Origin: Thermoanaerobaculia bacterium
GTDB lineage: Bacteria > Acidobacteriota > Thermoanaerobaculia > Multivoradales > JAHEKO01
Reading direction: 5' to 3'
Length of the DNA: 7,253 nt
Assembly (NCBI GenBank): GCA_029287645.1
Contig: JARFQS010000612.1
Span: forward strand, 1 to 7,253
Part shown: piece after piece, positions 1 through 6,081 of the stretch
How the letters are laid out: each line of letters begins with the position of its first letter
Position numbering within the stretch: position 1 is the stretch's first letter
Made by a program: the position numbers and the translations under genes
The notes under the pieces: model-generated
Seen by the model: the letters and a program-made list of their open reading frames with translations, nothing else
Database searches by the model: none
What the model was told of the DNA's origin: nothing

Positions 1-1
1 C

Positions 2-1309
2 GGCATGCGAGAGCGGCGAGTTATTCGCGCCCTGGTGGTCTACAGCCCTACTTCCTTCTTCTTCGATGGGAATCGACCGCGCGGCATCATGGCCGAGCTG
101 TTGCAGGCGTTCGAGAAGAAGTTGAATGAGGATCTGGGTACCGGCACGCTGAAGATCCACGTCGTCGCGATCCCGGTGTCCGCCGACCGACTGATTCCCA
201 ATCTCGAAGCTGGGCTTGGCGATCTCGCCGCAGGGGGCCTGGCGATCACTCCGGAGCGCCTGGCGCGAGTGGACGCTTCGGACCCGCTTTACCCCGACAC
301 TCGCGAGGTGGTGATCACCGGCCCGGGTGTGGACGGCCCGACAGCGATCGAAGAGCTTTCAGGCCGCGAGGTCTTCGTGCGGCAGAGCAGCAGCTACGCC
401 GAGACTCTCACAATGCTCAATCAAAGATTCGAGGACGGGGGACGCCCGGGTGTGGAGATCCGATGGGTCGACGAGAACCTGGAAGACGGGGACATCCTCG
501 AGATGACGGCGGCGGGCGTCTATCCCATGACTGTCGTCAACGAGGTGATCGCCGGTCCCTGGGTGGGAGCACTCGACGGGTTGACGGTCCATGACTCCGT
601 TGCCCTTCGCGAGGGTGTAGACCTGGCCTGGATGTTCCGCCAGCAGAGCCCTGAGTTTGCCAAGGTGGTCAACGACTTCGTGGCCGAAAACAAGAAGGGA
701 ACGCTGCTTGGCAACATGCTGATCAATCGCTATCTGAAGACGGCGAAGTACGTGAAGAACCCCCAGACCGAAGAGGATCTGGAACGGCTGCGAGGGATGA
801 TGGGGCTCTTCAAACAATGGGCGGGAGTCTATGACTTCGACTGGCTGATGATGGCAGCTCAGGGCTACCAGGAGTCGGGCCTCGACCAGAACAAGGTCAG
901 CCACGTCGGGGCCATTGGCGTCATGCAGCTCATGCCGGACACTGCCAAGGACCCGGCGGTCGGGATCCCCGAGGTTCACATACTCGAAAAGAACATCGAG
1001 GCCGGAACCAAGTACATGCGCTGGATTCTGGACAACTACTTCGAAGACGCCGAGCTCGACGAGATCAACAAGCACCTCTTCGCCTTCGCGAGCTACAACG
1101 CCGGCCCGAACCGCATCAAGCGGTTACGCAAGCAGGCTGCGGAAGAGGGCTTCGATCCGAACAAGTGGTTTCAGAACCTGGAAATCGTCGTGGCCCGCGA
1201 GGTCGGGCGGGAACCGGTGCAGTACGTGAGCAACATCTTCAAGTACTACACGGCCTACACTCTCGTTCTCGAGGACCTGGAACGAGAGAAGGAGATAGTT
1301 GCAGGCTGA
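2..1309 (+). CDS. MltF-type membrane-bound lytic transglycosylase (5' partial)
   Basis: Murein lytic transglycosylase of the MltF type: a periplasmic substrate-binding-like domain followed by a lysozyme-like SLT domain that cleaves the MurNAc-GlcNAc bond to give 1,6-anhydro ends. Residues are counted from the ATG at 5. Residues 6-245 have the SBP fold pattern (VIRALVVYSP at 6-15, then GDLAAGGLAITPER at 72-85). The SLT domain spans about 265-420: YQESGLD carries catalytic Glu290, followed by GAIGVMQLMP (302-311), FASYNAGPNR (361-370) and YVSNIFKYYTAY (407-418). The reading frame is open to the left edge, the ATG has no visible RBS, and no signal peptide is encoded. Family members have an export signal and a short lead before the MRERRVIR-like segment, so the true start lies upstream. 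The gene ends in TGA, 139 nt before the next start. The family call is firm; the symbol mltF is plausible but not certain, as acidobacterial-type homologues are often unnamed. Confidence 0.9.
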   Translation, partial: GMRERRVIRALVVYSPTSFFFDGNRPRGIMAELLQAFEKKLNEDLGTGTLKIHVVAIPVSADRLIPNLEAGLGDLAAGGLAITPERLARVDASDPLYPDTREVVITGPGVDGPTAIEELSGREVFVRQSSSYAETLTMLNQRFEDGGRPGVEIRWVDENLEDGDILEMTAAGVYPMTVVNEVIAGPWVGALDGLTVHDSVALREGVDLAWMFRQQSPEFAKVVNDFVAENKKGTLLGNMLINRYLKTAKYVKNPQTEEDLERLRGMMGLFKQWAGVYDFDWLMMAAQGYQESGLDQNKVSHVGAIGVMQLMPDTAKDPAVGIPEVHILEKNIEAGTKYMRWILDNYFEDAELDEINKHLFAFASYNAGPNRIKRLRKQAAEEGFDPNKWFQNLEIVVAREVGREPVQYVSNIFKYYTAYTLVLEDLEREKEIVAG

Positions 1310-1435
1310 TGGAGAACTTGACGATCCGAATCTGTGCTGGATCGGTGCCGACAAGAGAGCCGCAATCGGTTGGCCACCGCATCGAGATCGAGGAGCTGCC
1401 GTTTACGATGCAGCAGCATCGAAAGCCGGAGCTGA

Positions 1436-1441
1436 AAGGAG
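1436..1441 (+). promoter_or_regulatory. Shine-Dalgarno deciding the GTG start at 1449
   Basis: AAGGAG lies 7 nt before GTG 1449, a near-ideal spacing. The reading frame is open further upstream to an ATG at 1299, but that start has no RBS and overlaps the end of the transglycosylase gene. The signal peptide begins only after 1449. The GTG is therefore the better start. Confidence 0.75.
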
Positions 1442-1448
1442 ATCCAGA

Positions 1449-1913
1449 GTGAACCGAAACCTGTCGATCCTCGGAGTTGGACTGGTGCTGAGCCTGTTTC
1501 TCGGTATCGTGGCCAGAGCCGAACTGACCGACGCGGACAAGATGGAGATCCAGAGGATTGCCGAAGAACTGCCGATCATCTTGGCAGAGCAAGGTTGGGA
1601 CCCCTACGAGGAGAACTTCCATTCTGACTACGTGAACTGGTCGATGGTGCGCGATCAGGTCAGAAGCCGGGATGAGTTTCTCGAGGCGGTGAAGACCTGG
1701 TACGACGAAGGCAATCGGGCGAGTGGAAGTGAAGTGGTGCCCATCGAGTTCGTCGAGCTGGCGCCCGGTGTAGCCATGTTTCTGCACAGCCAACAGGAGG
1801 AGTTCAACGAGGGTACCGAAATCCGGGACATCCGATTCGTGAGCATCTACAAGCAGGAAGAAGGTCGCTGGTACCTTCTGGCGACCAGTTTCATGGATCT
1901 GCCGGAGGAGTAG
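1449..1913 (+). CDS. Secreted NTF2/SnoaL-like (DUF4440-type) small protein
   Basis: Predicted 154-aa exported protein starting at GTG 1449. Residues 1-24 form a signal peptide: NRN, a hydrophobic run LSILGVGLVLSLFLGIV, then ARA with likely cleavage before ELTDAD. The mature part (25-154) has the order expected of a single-domain NTF2/SnoaL-like cone fold. It opens with a helix (ADKMEIQRIAEELPIILAEQG), then a DPYEENFHSDYVNW segment resembling the start of DUF4440 domains, a helix with DEFLEAVKTWYDEG, and closing beta strands (VVPIEFVELAPGVAMFLH, IRDIRFVSIYK, GRWYLLATSF). These domains usually bind small hydrophobic ligands or act as accessory subunits. No catalytic residues can be assigned, so the specific function is unknown. 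It sits 9 nt before the GDPD gene and is probably co-transcribed with it. The fold call rests on pattern only. Confidence 0.75.
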   Translation: MNRNLSILGVGLVLSLFLGIVARAELTDADKMEIQRIAEELPIILAEQGWDPYEENFHSDYVNWSMVRDQVRSRDEFLEAVKTWYDEGNRASGSEVVPIEFVELAPGVAMFLHSQQEEFNEGTEIRDIRFVSIYKQEEGRWYLLATSFMDLPEE

Positions 1914-1922
1914 GAACTGGAC

Positions 1923-2786
1923 GTGAAGCCCTCTACGCGAGTCGCTCTCGCCGTCGGTTTGTTTCTTGGCTCAGCCGTAGCACAGGGAGGTTGGGCAGGG
2001 GGCTTCGAAGTCCAGGGTCACCGGGGGGCTCGCGGACTGGCTCCAGAGAATACGATGGCTGCCTTCGAGAAGGCCATCGAGCTGGGGGTCACGACCCTCG
2101 AGCTGGATGTCGTGATGACCAGGGACGGCGTCTTCGCGGTCCACCACGATCTGCGGGTCAATTCGAAGATCTGCAGGAGTCGAGGTGAGGCCTCGCTTCC
2201 CCGCAGGCCTCTGGCAGAGATGGAGTTCTCTGACCTCTCCCAGCTCGACTGCGGGAGCGGCCGTCTCGGCAACTTTCCCGAGCAGGTCCTGTCCCCCGGA
2301 GAGCCGATCCCCAGGTTGGAGCAGGTTCTCGACCTCGCCGTGTCCTCACCCTACCCTGCGCGGCTCAGCATCGAGCTCAAGCAACCGATGGGGAAGATGC
2401 CGAAGTCCGTAGAGGAGGTTGTCGCGACACTGGTCGAGCTGCTTGGCCAGCGGAACCTGGTGGACCGCGCGATTGTCCAAAGCAAGTGGGGAGAAGTGCT
2501 GGCCGAGGTTCGAAAGCAGGAGCCCGCTCTCGGTCGCTCCCTCGTCATCCGCATCGCCAGCGCCAAGCCCTGGATCGAGGATGGGACGGCGACGATCGTT
2601 TCCCGCAAGCACGTCTATCTCGATCGTGGAGAAGTGAAGAACCTCCAGAAGCAGGGGGTCCGGGTGATTCCCTGGACGGTGAACAAGGCGAAGGCCATTC
2701 AGAAGATGATGGACTGGGGCGTGGACGGAATCATCACCGACTACCCCGACCGGGCGCTGGATATTCTGAAAGCCCAGACGCCATAG
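1923..2786 (+). CDS. Secreted glycerophosphodiester phosphodiesterase
   Basis: Hydrolyses glycerophosphodiesters (deacylated phospholipid head groups) to sn-glycerol 3-phosphate plus an alcohol. It is a TIM-barrel GDPD of 287 aa, about the usual length. A signal peptide covers about residues 1-25 (MKPSTR, then VALAVGLFLGSAVA), so a periplasmic or extracellular site is expected. Family motifs are intact: HRGARGLAPENT (33-44, catalytic His33 and Arg34), ELDVVMTRDG (60-69, metal ligands Glu60 and Asp62), VHHD (73-76, second catalytic His75), SIELK (149-153, metal ligand Glu151), PWTVN (250-254) and GVDGIITDYPD (266-276). The start is GTG 1923, with AGGA at 1912-1915 and a stronger GGAGGAG at 1904-1910. 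It is the last gene of the plus-strand block and is followed 6 nt later by a GC hairpin. The export signal distinguishes it from cytoplasmic UgpQ, so no symbol is given. Confidence 0.94.
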   Translation: MKPSTRVALAVGLFLGSAVAQGGWAGGFEVQGHRGARGLAPENTMAAFEKAIELGVTTLELDVVMTRDGVFAVHHDLRVNSKICRSRGEASLPRRPLAEMEFSDLSQLDCGSGRLGNFPEQVLSPGEPIPRLEQVLDLAVSSPYPARLSIELKQPMGKMPKSVEEVVATLVELLGQRNLVDRAIVQSKWGEVLAEVRKQEPALGRSLVIRIASAKPWIEDGTATIVSRKHVYLDRGEVKNLQKQGVRVIPWTVNKAKAIQKMMDWGVDGIITDYPDRALDILKAQTP

Positions 2787-2792
2787 AAGAAG

Positions 2793-2821
2793 GGCGGCGG
2801 TCCCACGAAGGAACCGCCGCC
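2793..2821. terminator. GC hairpin between convergent genes
   Basis: GGCGGCGGT (2793-2801) pairs perfectly with ACCGCCGCC (2813-2821), and two or three more pairs close around a short ACGAA loop. It lies in the 79-nt gap between the converging GDPD and sod genes. Read on the minus strand it is followed by CTTCTTCTA, a moderate T-rich tract, 44 nt after the sod stop. On the plus strand no T-run follows. It probably terminates sod and may also stabilise or terminate the GDPD transcript. Confidence 0.65.
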
Positions 2822-2865
2822 AAGGACTGCTCTACTGACCAGCTTTGAAACCAGAGTTCTGCAAG

Positions 2866-3564
<699 letters not shown>

Positions 3565-3572
3565 GAATCATT

Positions 3573-3578
3573 CTCCTT
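3573..3578 (-). promoter_or_regulatory. Shine-Dalgarno of sod
   Basis: On the minus strand AAGGAG ends 8 nt before the ATG at 3564-3562, which fixes the sod start. Confidence 0.75.
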
Positions 3579-3591
3579 GTCTATTGATTAG

Positions 3592-3616
3592 CGGACCGAG
3601 ATTATAGCCCGGTCCG
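3592..3616 (-). promoter_or_regulatory. sod promoter -10 (TATAAT) inside a 7-11-7 inverted repeat
   Basis: Positions 3601-3606 read TATAAT on the minus strand, an exact consensus -10 box, which puts the transcript start near 3594 and gives a leader of about 30 nt. Around it, CGGACCG (3592-3598) and CGGTCCG (3610-3616) are perfect inverted repeats with an 11-nt spacer containing the box. No TTGACA-like -35 is visible at 16-18 nt spacing (CATCCG, CCATCC and GCCATC occupy those positions), so the promoter may need an activator. The dyad is well placed for a repressor or a twist-type (MerR-like) regulator. Which regulator is unknown. Confidence 0.55.
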
Positions 3617-3649
3617 GAGATTCGGATGGCGCCAGGGATTCTCGAGGGC

Positions 3650-3671
3650 AAGAAAAGGGCCGCATCGGCCC
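3650..3671 (-). terminator. Rho-independent terminator of the protease gene
   Basis: Read on the minus strand: GGGCCG (3671-3666), loop ATG, CGGCCC (3662-3657), then TTTTCTT (3656-3650). This is a perfect 6-bp all-GC stem followed at once by a U-tract. It lies 55 nt past the protease stop codon and about 45 nt before the sod -10 box, so it separates the two transcription units. Confidence 0.8.
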
Positions 3672-3726
3672 GTTGTCGAGCGCGGCTGTAGCCCTGTCTC
3701 CCAGGATATCTGGAACGTGCCTCAGA

Positions 3727-4149
3727 TCACTGAACCGTGCTGCTCCAGGCTGTCGCGTCACCACTTTCGAAGCCGTCCGAGAAGATGACGTCCGCAGCGC
3801 TGCCGATCGCGTTGTTCGGTAGGTTGGCTCCAAGCTCGGTGATGAGCAGAGGAACGGCTACGCCGCGATTGGGGTCGTCGAAAGCGGTACCGTTGCAGGA
3901 GTTGTTCCCTCGGCAGTGGTGGAGAGCTACGACGAGATTGTCACTGTAGCCCAATACCGGCGATCCAGAGGAGCCGCCCTCGGTATCCAGGAAATAGCCG
4001 ACATCGTCTTCGGGCCCCGAGCAGCCTGCTTCGGTCACGCTGTCGACCTCGCCGAAGCCGGACGGATTCTCCGGATAGGTGGAGAGAACCGCCAGTTCCT
4101 TGCCTCTGCCGCCGGGATGCTGTGGAGAGTAGATTCGCTCTTCGAGCAC
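3727..4149 (-). pseudogene. C-terminal fragment of the interrupted protease (catalytic Ser)
   Basis: This is the downstream 140 codons, from GTG 4149 to TGA 3727. It opens with LEERIYSPQHPGG, holds the oxyanion and nucleophile motif EGGSSGSPV (Ser371 of the full protein) and the strand VVALHHC that follows it, and ends in FSDGFESGDATAW. The GTG lies 9 nt past the TAG, with GAGG at 4162-4165 located 12 nt before it, so reinitiation is conceivable. The fragment has no signal peptide and no His or Asp of the triad, so I treat it as part of one broken gene and not as a separate gene. Confidence 0.7.
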
Positions 4150-4158
4150 GGCACCGGT

Positions 4159-5079
4159 CTACCTCAACTGCATGAAGCCATAGGTGCCGCTCAGATTTCC
4201 GGGGAGTTTGACGAGTGCGAAGTCGAGATCCGCGCTGTCCTGAACGAGCGTGCCATCTGTGGCCTCGATCGTGCCATCACATCCCAGCTGTGGGCAGTCC
4301 GTGGCGCAGGTGGCGCCCTCCGCCATGAATTCGTAGTCGGTGTCGTCGGCCTCGGTCTGACTGGTGATGCAGTGTTCGTTGGTCATCATGTGGCCCTCGT
4401 CGCCCAGCAGCCATCCTGTACAGAGAAAGGAACTGAGTCCCTTGCGGGTGAGCAACCGGACCACAGCCCTCGATTCCTCATACATCTCCGGCTCGGAGTT
4501 CTTGTAGCAGACGGCGTTTTCCTTGTCATCGGTCGTGCACACCGCTTCGGTATCGTTCTCCTCGAGACCCATCTCGGCAGCGGAGAAGCCACGCCCGTAG
4601 TAATCGATGGAGAAGCCGTAAGCACCGACAGGTCCTTTGGCCCAGAGCTCGATGATGGCCCTCTCTCCGGTGATGTGGATGCCCCAGAATCCGCCGTTGC
4701 CTTCCTTGCCTCTTGTCTTCTTGCCGTATCCTTCGTACCTCCAGGACCGTGAGTAGTCGGGGGACCGGACGATCACGTAGTCACCCTCGGCCAGCTCGAA
4801 GCGACTGAAGTGCGGGGAGATGAAGCTCGCTCCCGGATGATGGATCTCCTTGGAGTAGACGAGCTGGGGCTGGGTCGTCGACAGCCCGACGTAGGGGTGG
4901 GGACTGTCGATTCGAATCTCCACCGAATCACCGATCTGAGTGGCACCCTGTCGACCGCTCGGCTCGGAGATGGTGTCTAGGGTGAGCGACGAGCTTCGAC
5001 ACACGCCAGCCTCCTGAGTGGCGAAGACTCCGGTTGCGACCAGGAAGAATGCAGCAGCGAGGACGGTGAGATTCTTCAT
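4159..5079 (-). CDS. N-terminal product of the interrupted protease (His and Asp only)
   Basis: This is what conventional translation gives: 306 aa from ATG 5079 to TAG 4159. It would be exported (MKNLTVLAAAFFLVATGVFA, cleavage likely before TQEAG) and would carry the CUB-like region plus the first protease sub-domain with His236 and Asp286. It lacks the nucleophile Ser371 and the second beta-barrel, so it should be proteolytically dead and probably unstable. The frame is open further upstream to an ATG at 5232, but the start at 5079 is preferred. It has GGAGGAG 8 nt upstream and begins directly with a signal peptide, whereas the extra 51 residues have no signal and would extend back over the divergent intergenic region. 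Confidence 0.75.
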   Translation of the reverse strand: MKNLTVLAAAFFLVATGVFATQEAGVCRSSSLTLDTISEPSGRQGATQIGDSVEIRIDSPHPYVGLSTTQPQLVYSKEIHHPGASFISPHFSRFELAEGDYVIVRSPDYSRSWRYEGYGKKTRGKEGNGGFWGIHITGERAIIELWAKGPVGAYGFSIDYYGRGFSAAEMGLEENDTEAVCTTDDKENAVCYKNSEPEMYEESRAVVRLLTRKGLSSFLCTGWLLGDEGHMMTNEHCITSQTEADDTDYEFMAEGATCATDCPQLGCDGTIEATDGTLVQDSADLDFALVKLPGNLSGTYGFMQLR

Positions 5080-5087
5080 CTTGAGTT

Positions 5088-5094
5088 CTCCTCC
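5088..5094 (-). promoter_or_regulatory. Shine-Dalgarno deciding the protease start at 5079
   Basis: On the minus strand GGAGGAG ends 8 nt before the ATG at 5079-5077. It is the strongest RBS in the window and selects this ATG over the upstream in-frame ATG at 5232. Confidence 0.75.
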
Positions 5095-5118
5095 AGGGAT
5101 TGTGATTTCACCCCTCCA

Positions 5119-5138
5119 ACGATCGGAATACTGATCGT
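5119..5138. promoter_or_regulatory. Candidate operator dyad in the divergent intergenic region
   Basis: ACGATC (5119-5124) and GATCGT (5133-5138) are perfect 6-bp inverted arms with an 8-nt spacer. They lie 40 nt upstream of the protease ATG, in the 167-nt region shared with the divergent DUF4198 gene. No convincing -35/-10 pair is visible for either direction. A short GATC-containing dyad can arise by chance, so this is tentative. Confidence 0.25.
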
Positions 5139-5246
5139 AACACTCCAAATGGGCGGCGCGAAGCATGACCCTGATGGCTTCAAAGGCTGTCGCGCGGACG
5201 TGAAATTCAATAGAGTGAGCTGGAATCTTCATTTGGGGGGACCAAG

Positions 5247-6068
5247 ATGAAAAGAGCCTCGTTCGTTTGCCTTTTGGCGTTGATGGTGTCGGGTGCCTGG
5301 GCGCACGACATGTTCCTGGTGCTCGCCGAGCACAACCTGGCTCCGAATTCGCCGGTCAGTGTGTCGCTCTACAACGGTACTTTCGACAAGAGCGAAAACG
5401 CCATCGCCAGGGATCGAATGCTCGATGTCTCCGTGGTCGACGGCGCAGCCCAGGTCAGCCATCCGGCGACCGACCAGTGGCGTGACGAGGGTGCGGTGGC
5501 GATTCTCGAATTCGACACCGGCGACCCGGGTACCTATGTCGTAGGTGTCTCGACCGCAGCCAACATGATCGAGCTCACCGCAGAGGAGTTCGACGACTAC
5601 CTGAAGCACGATGGTGTGCTCGACGTGCTGGAAGCCCGGCACCACGAAGGGGACCTGACCGAGCCGGTCCGCGAGCGGTATTCAAAGCACGTCAAGACGA
5701 TTCTCCAGGTCGGTGATGCGGTGACCGACTCCCAGTCCTATGAGTTGGGCTACCCCATCGAAATCGTGCCTCTGGCCAATCCCGCTTCACTGGATGTGGG
5801 CGACACGCTGGAATGCCTGGTCTTGGCGAACGGGGAAGCGGTCGCGAACCAACTGGTCTATGCCAGCCATGAGGGCTTCCACGGACACGGCGAAGATGGA
5901 GCCCATCGGGAGGCCATCGACACGCGCACCGACGAGAAGGGTCTGGTGAAGCTCGAGCTGACGAAGCCGGGCCGATGGTACGTTCGCCTCATCCGCATGC
6001 TGCCGGTGGACGAGGAGGGCGTGGACTACGAGTCCAATTGGGCCACCCTGACCTTCGAGATCGACTAG
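5247..6068 (+). CDS. DUF4198 domain-containing periplasmic protein
   Basis: A 273-aa exported protein with the DUF4198 pattern. Its signal peptide is MKRASFVCLLALMVSGAWA, with a textbook AWA cleavage site, so the mature chain would begin HDMFLVLAEHNLAP. An HD-plus-hydrophobic start is a hallmark of DUF4198 proteins, which are often found beside metal transport genes and are thought to act in the periplasm. Other family-like stretches are GTYVVGVST (95-103), the helix AEEFDDYLKHDGVLDVLEARH (112-132), RYSKHVKTIL (144-153), SYELGYPIEIVPLANP (164-179), and a C-terminal Ig/carboxypeptidase-regulatory-like domain (182-273) with TDEKGLVKLELTKPGRWYVRLI. A His cluster (208, 212, 214, 220) lies in a loop of that domain. 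The start ATG has a G-rich GGGGGGA 5 nt upstream and not a classical RBS. It is divergent from the protease gene and converges on the BNR gene after 13 nt. Metal binding is inferred, not shown. Confidence 0.85.
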   Translation: MKRASFVCLLALMVSGAWAHDMFLVLAEHNLAPNSPVSVSLYNGTFDKSENAIARDRMLDVSVVDGAAQVSHPATDQWRDEGAVAILEFDTGDPGTYVVGVSTAANMIELTAEEFDDYLKHDGVLDVLEARHHEGDLTEPVRERYSKHVKTILQVGDAVTDSQSYELGYPIEIVPLANPASLDVGDTLECLVLANGEAVANQLVYASHEGFHGHGEDGAHREAIDTRTDEKGLVKLELTKPGRWYVRLIRMLPVDEEGVDYESNWATLTFEID

Positions 6069-6081
6069 CGAGGCGGCCCCT

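Larger units (their letters stand above)
3727..5079 (-). pseudogene. Secreted trypsin-like serine protease interrupted by in-frame TAG
   Basis: The whole locus encodes 450 codon positions of an exported S1-family (chymotrypsin/V8-like) endopeptidase, with codon 307 being TAG. Domain order: signal peptide 1-20; an N-terminal beta-rich CUB-like region about 28-165 (HHPGASFISPHF, GDYVIVRSPD, GFWGIHITGE, GFSIDYYGRGF); the protease domain about 200-420; and a C-terminal tail 430-450 with FSDGFESGDATAW. The catalytic triad is complete across the stop: His236 in TNEHC, Asp286 in LDFALVKL, Ser371 in GGSSGSPV. Cys220 and Cys237 match the conserved disulfide flanking the catalytic His. Both parts share one frame (4149 and 5079 differ by a multiple of three), so no frameshift is needed, only one substituted codon. 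No other lesion is visible, which suggests a recent mutation, a base-call error or readthrough. A clear terminator follows. Confidence 0.85.

Noticed and set aside
359..1075. Minus-strand open frame (238 codons) inside the transglycosylase gene
   Set aside because: It is a shadow of the real gene with low-complexity composition and no family motif.
1299..1448. N-terminal extension of the NTF2-like protein from ATG 1299
   Set aside because: No RBS at that ATG, overlap with the upstream gene, and a charged 50-residue lead that would bury the signal peptide. GTG 1449 has an ideal RBS.
4150..4161. Frameshift as the cause of the broken protease
   Set aside because: Codon positions before and after the TAG are in the same phase, and protease-like sequence resumes immediately after it. 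One substitution explains the break; no indel is needed.
4159..4161. Genome-wide amber reassignment (pyrrolysine or alternative code)
   Set aside because: The NTF2-like, GDPD, sod, DUF4198 and BNR genes all end in TAG at sensible C-termini, so TAG terminates here. Local suppression is not excluded.
3916..4752. Plus-strand open frame (278 codons) opposite the protease
   Set aside because: It is antisense to protease coding sequence with clear family motifs. It has no recognisable domain of its own, and being open is expected from codon bias in GC-rich DNA.
5080..5232. N-terminal extension of the protease from ATG 5232
   Set aside because: It would place 51 residues before the signal peptide and read back to within 15 nt of the divergent start. 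The ATG at 5079 has the strongest RBS in the window.
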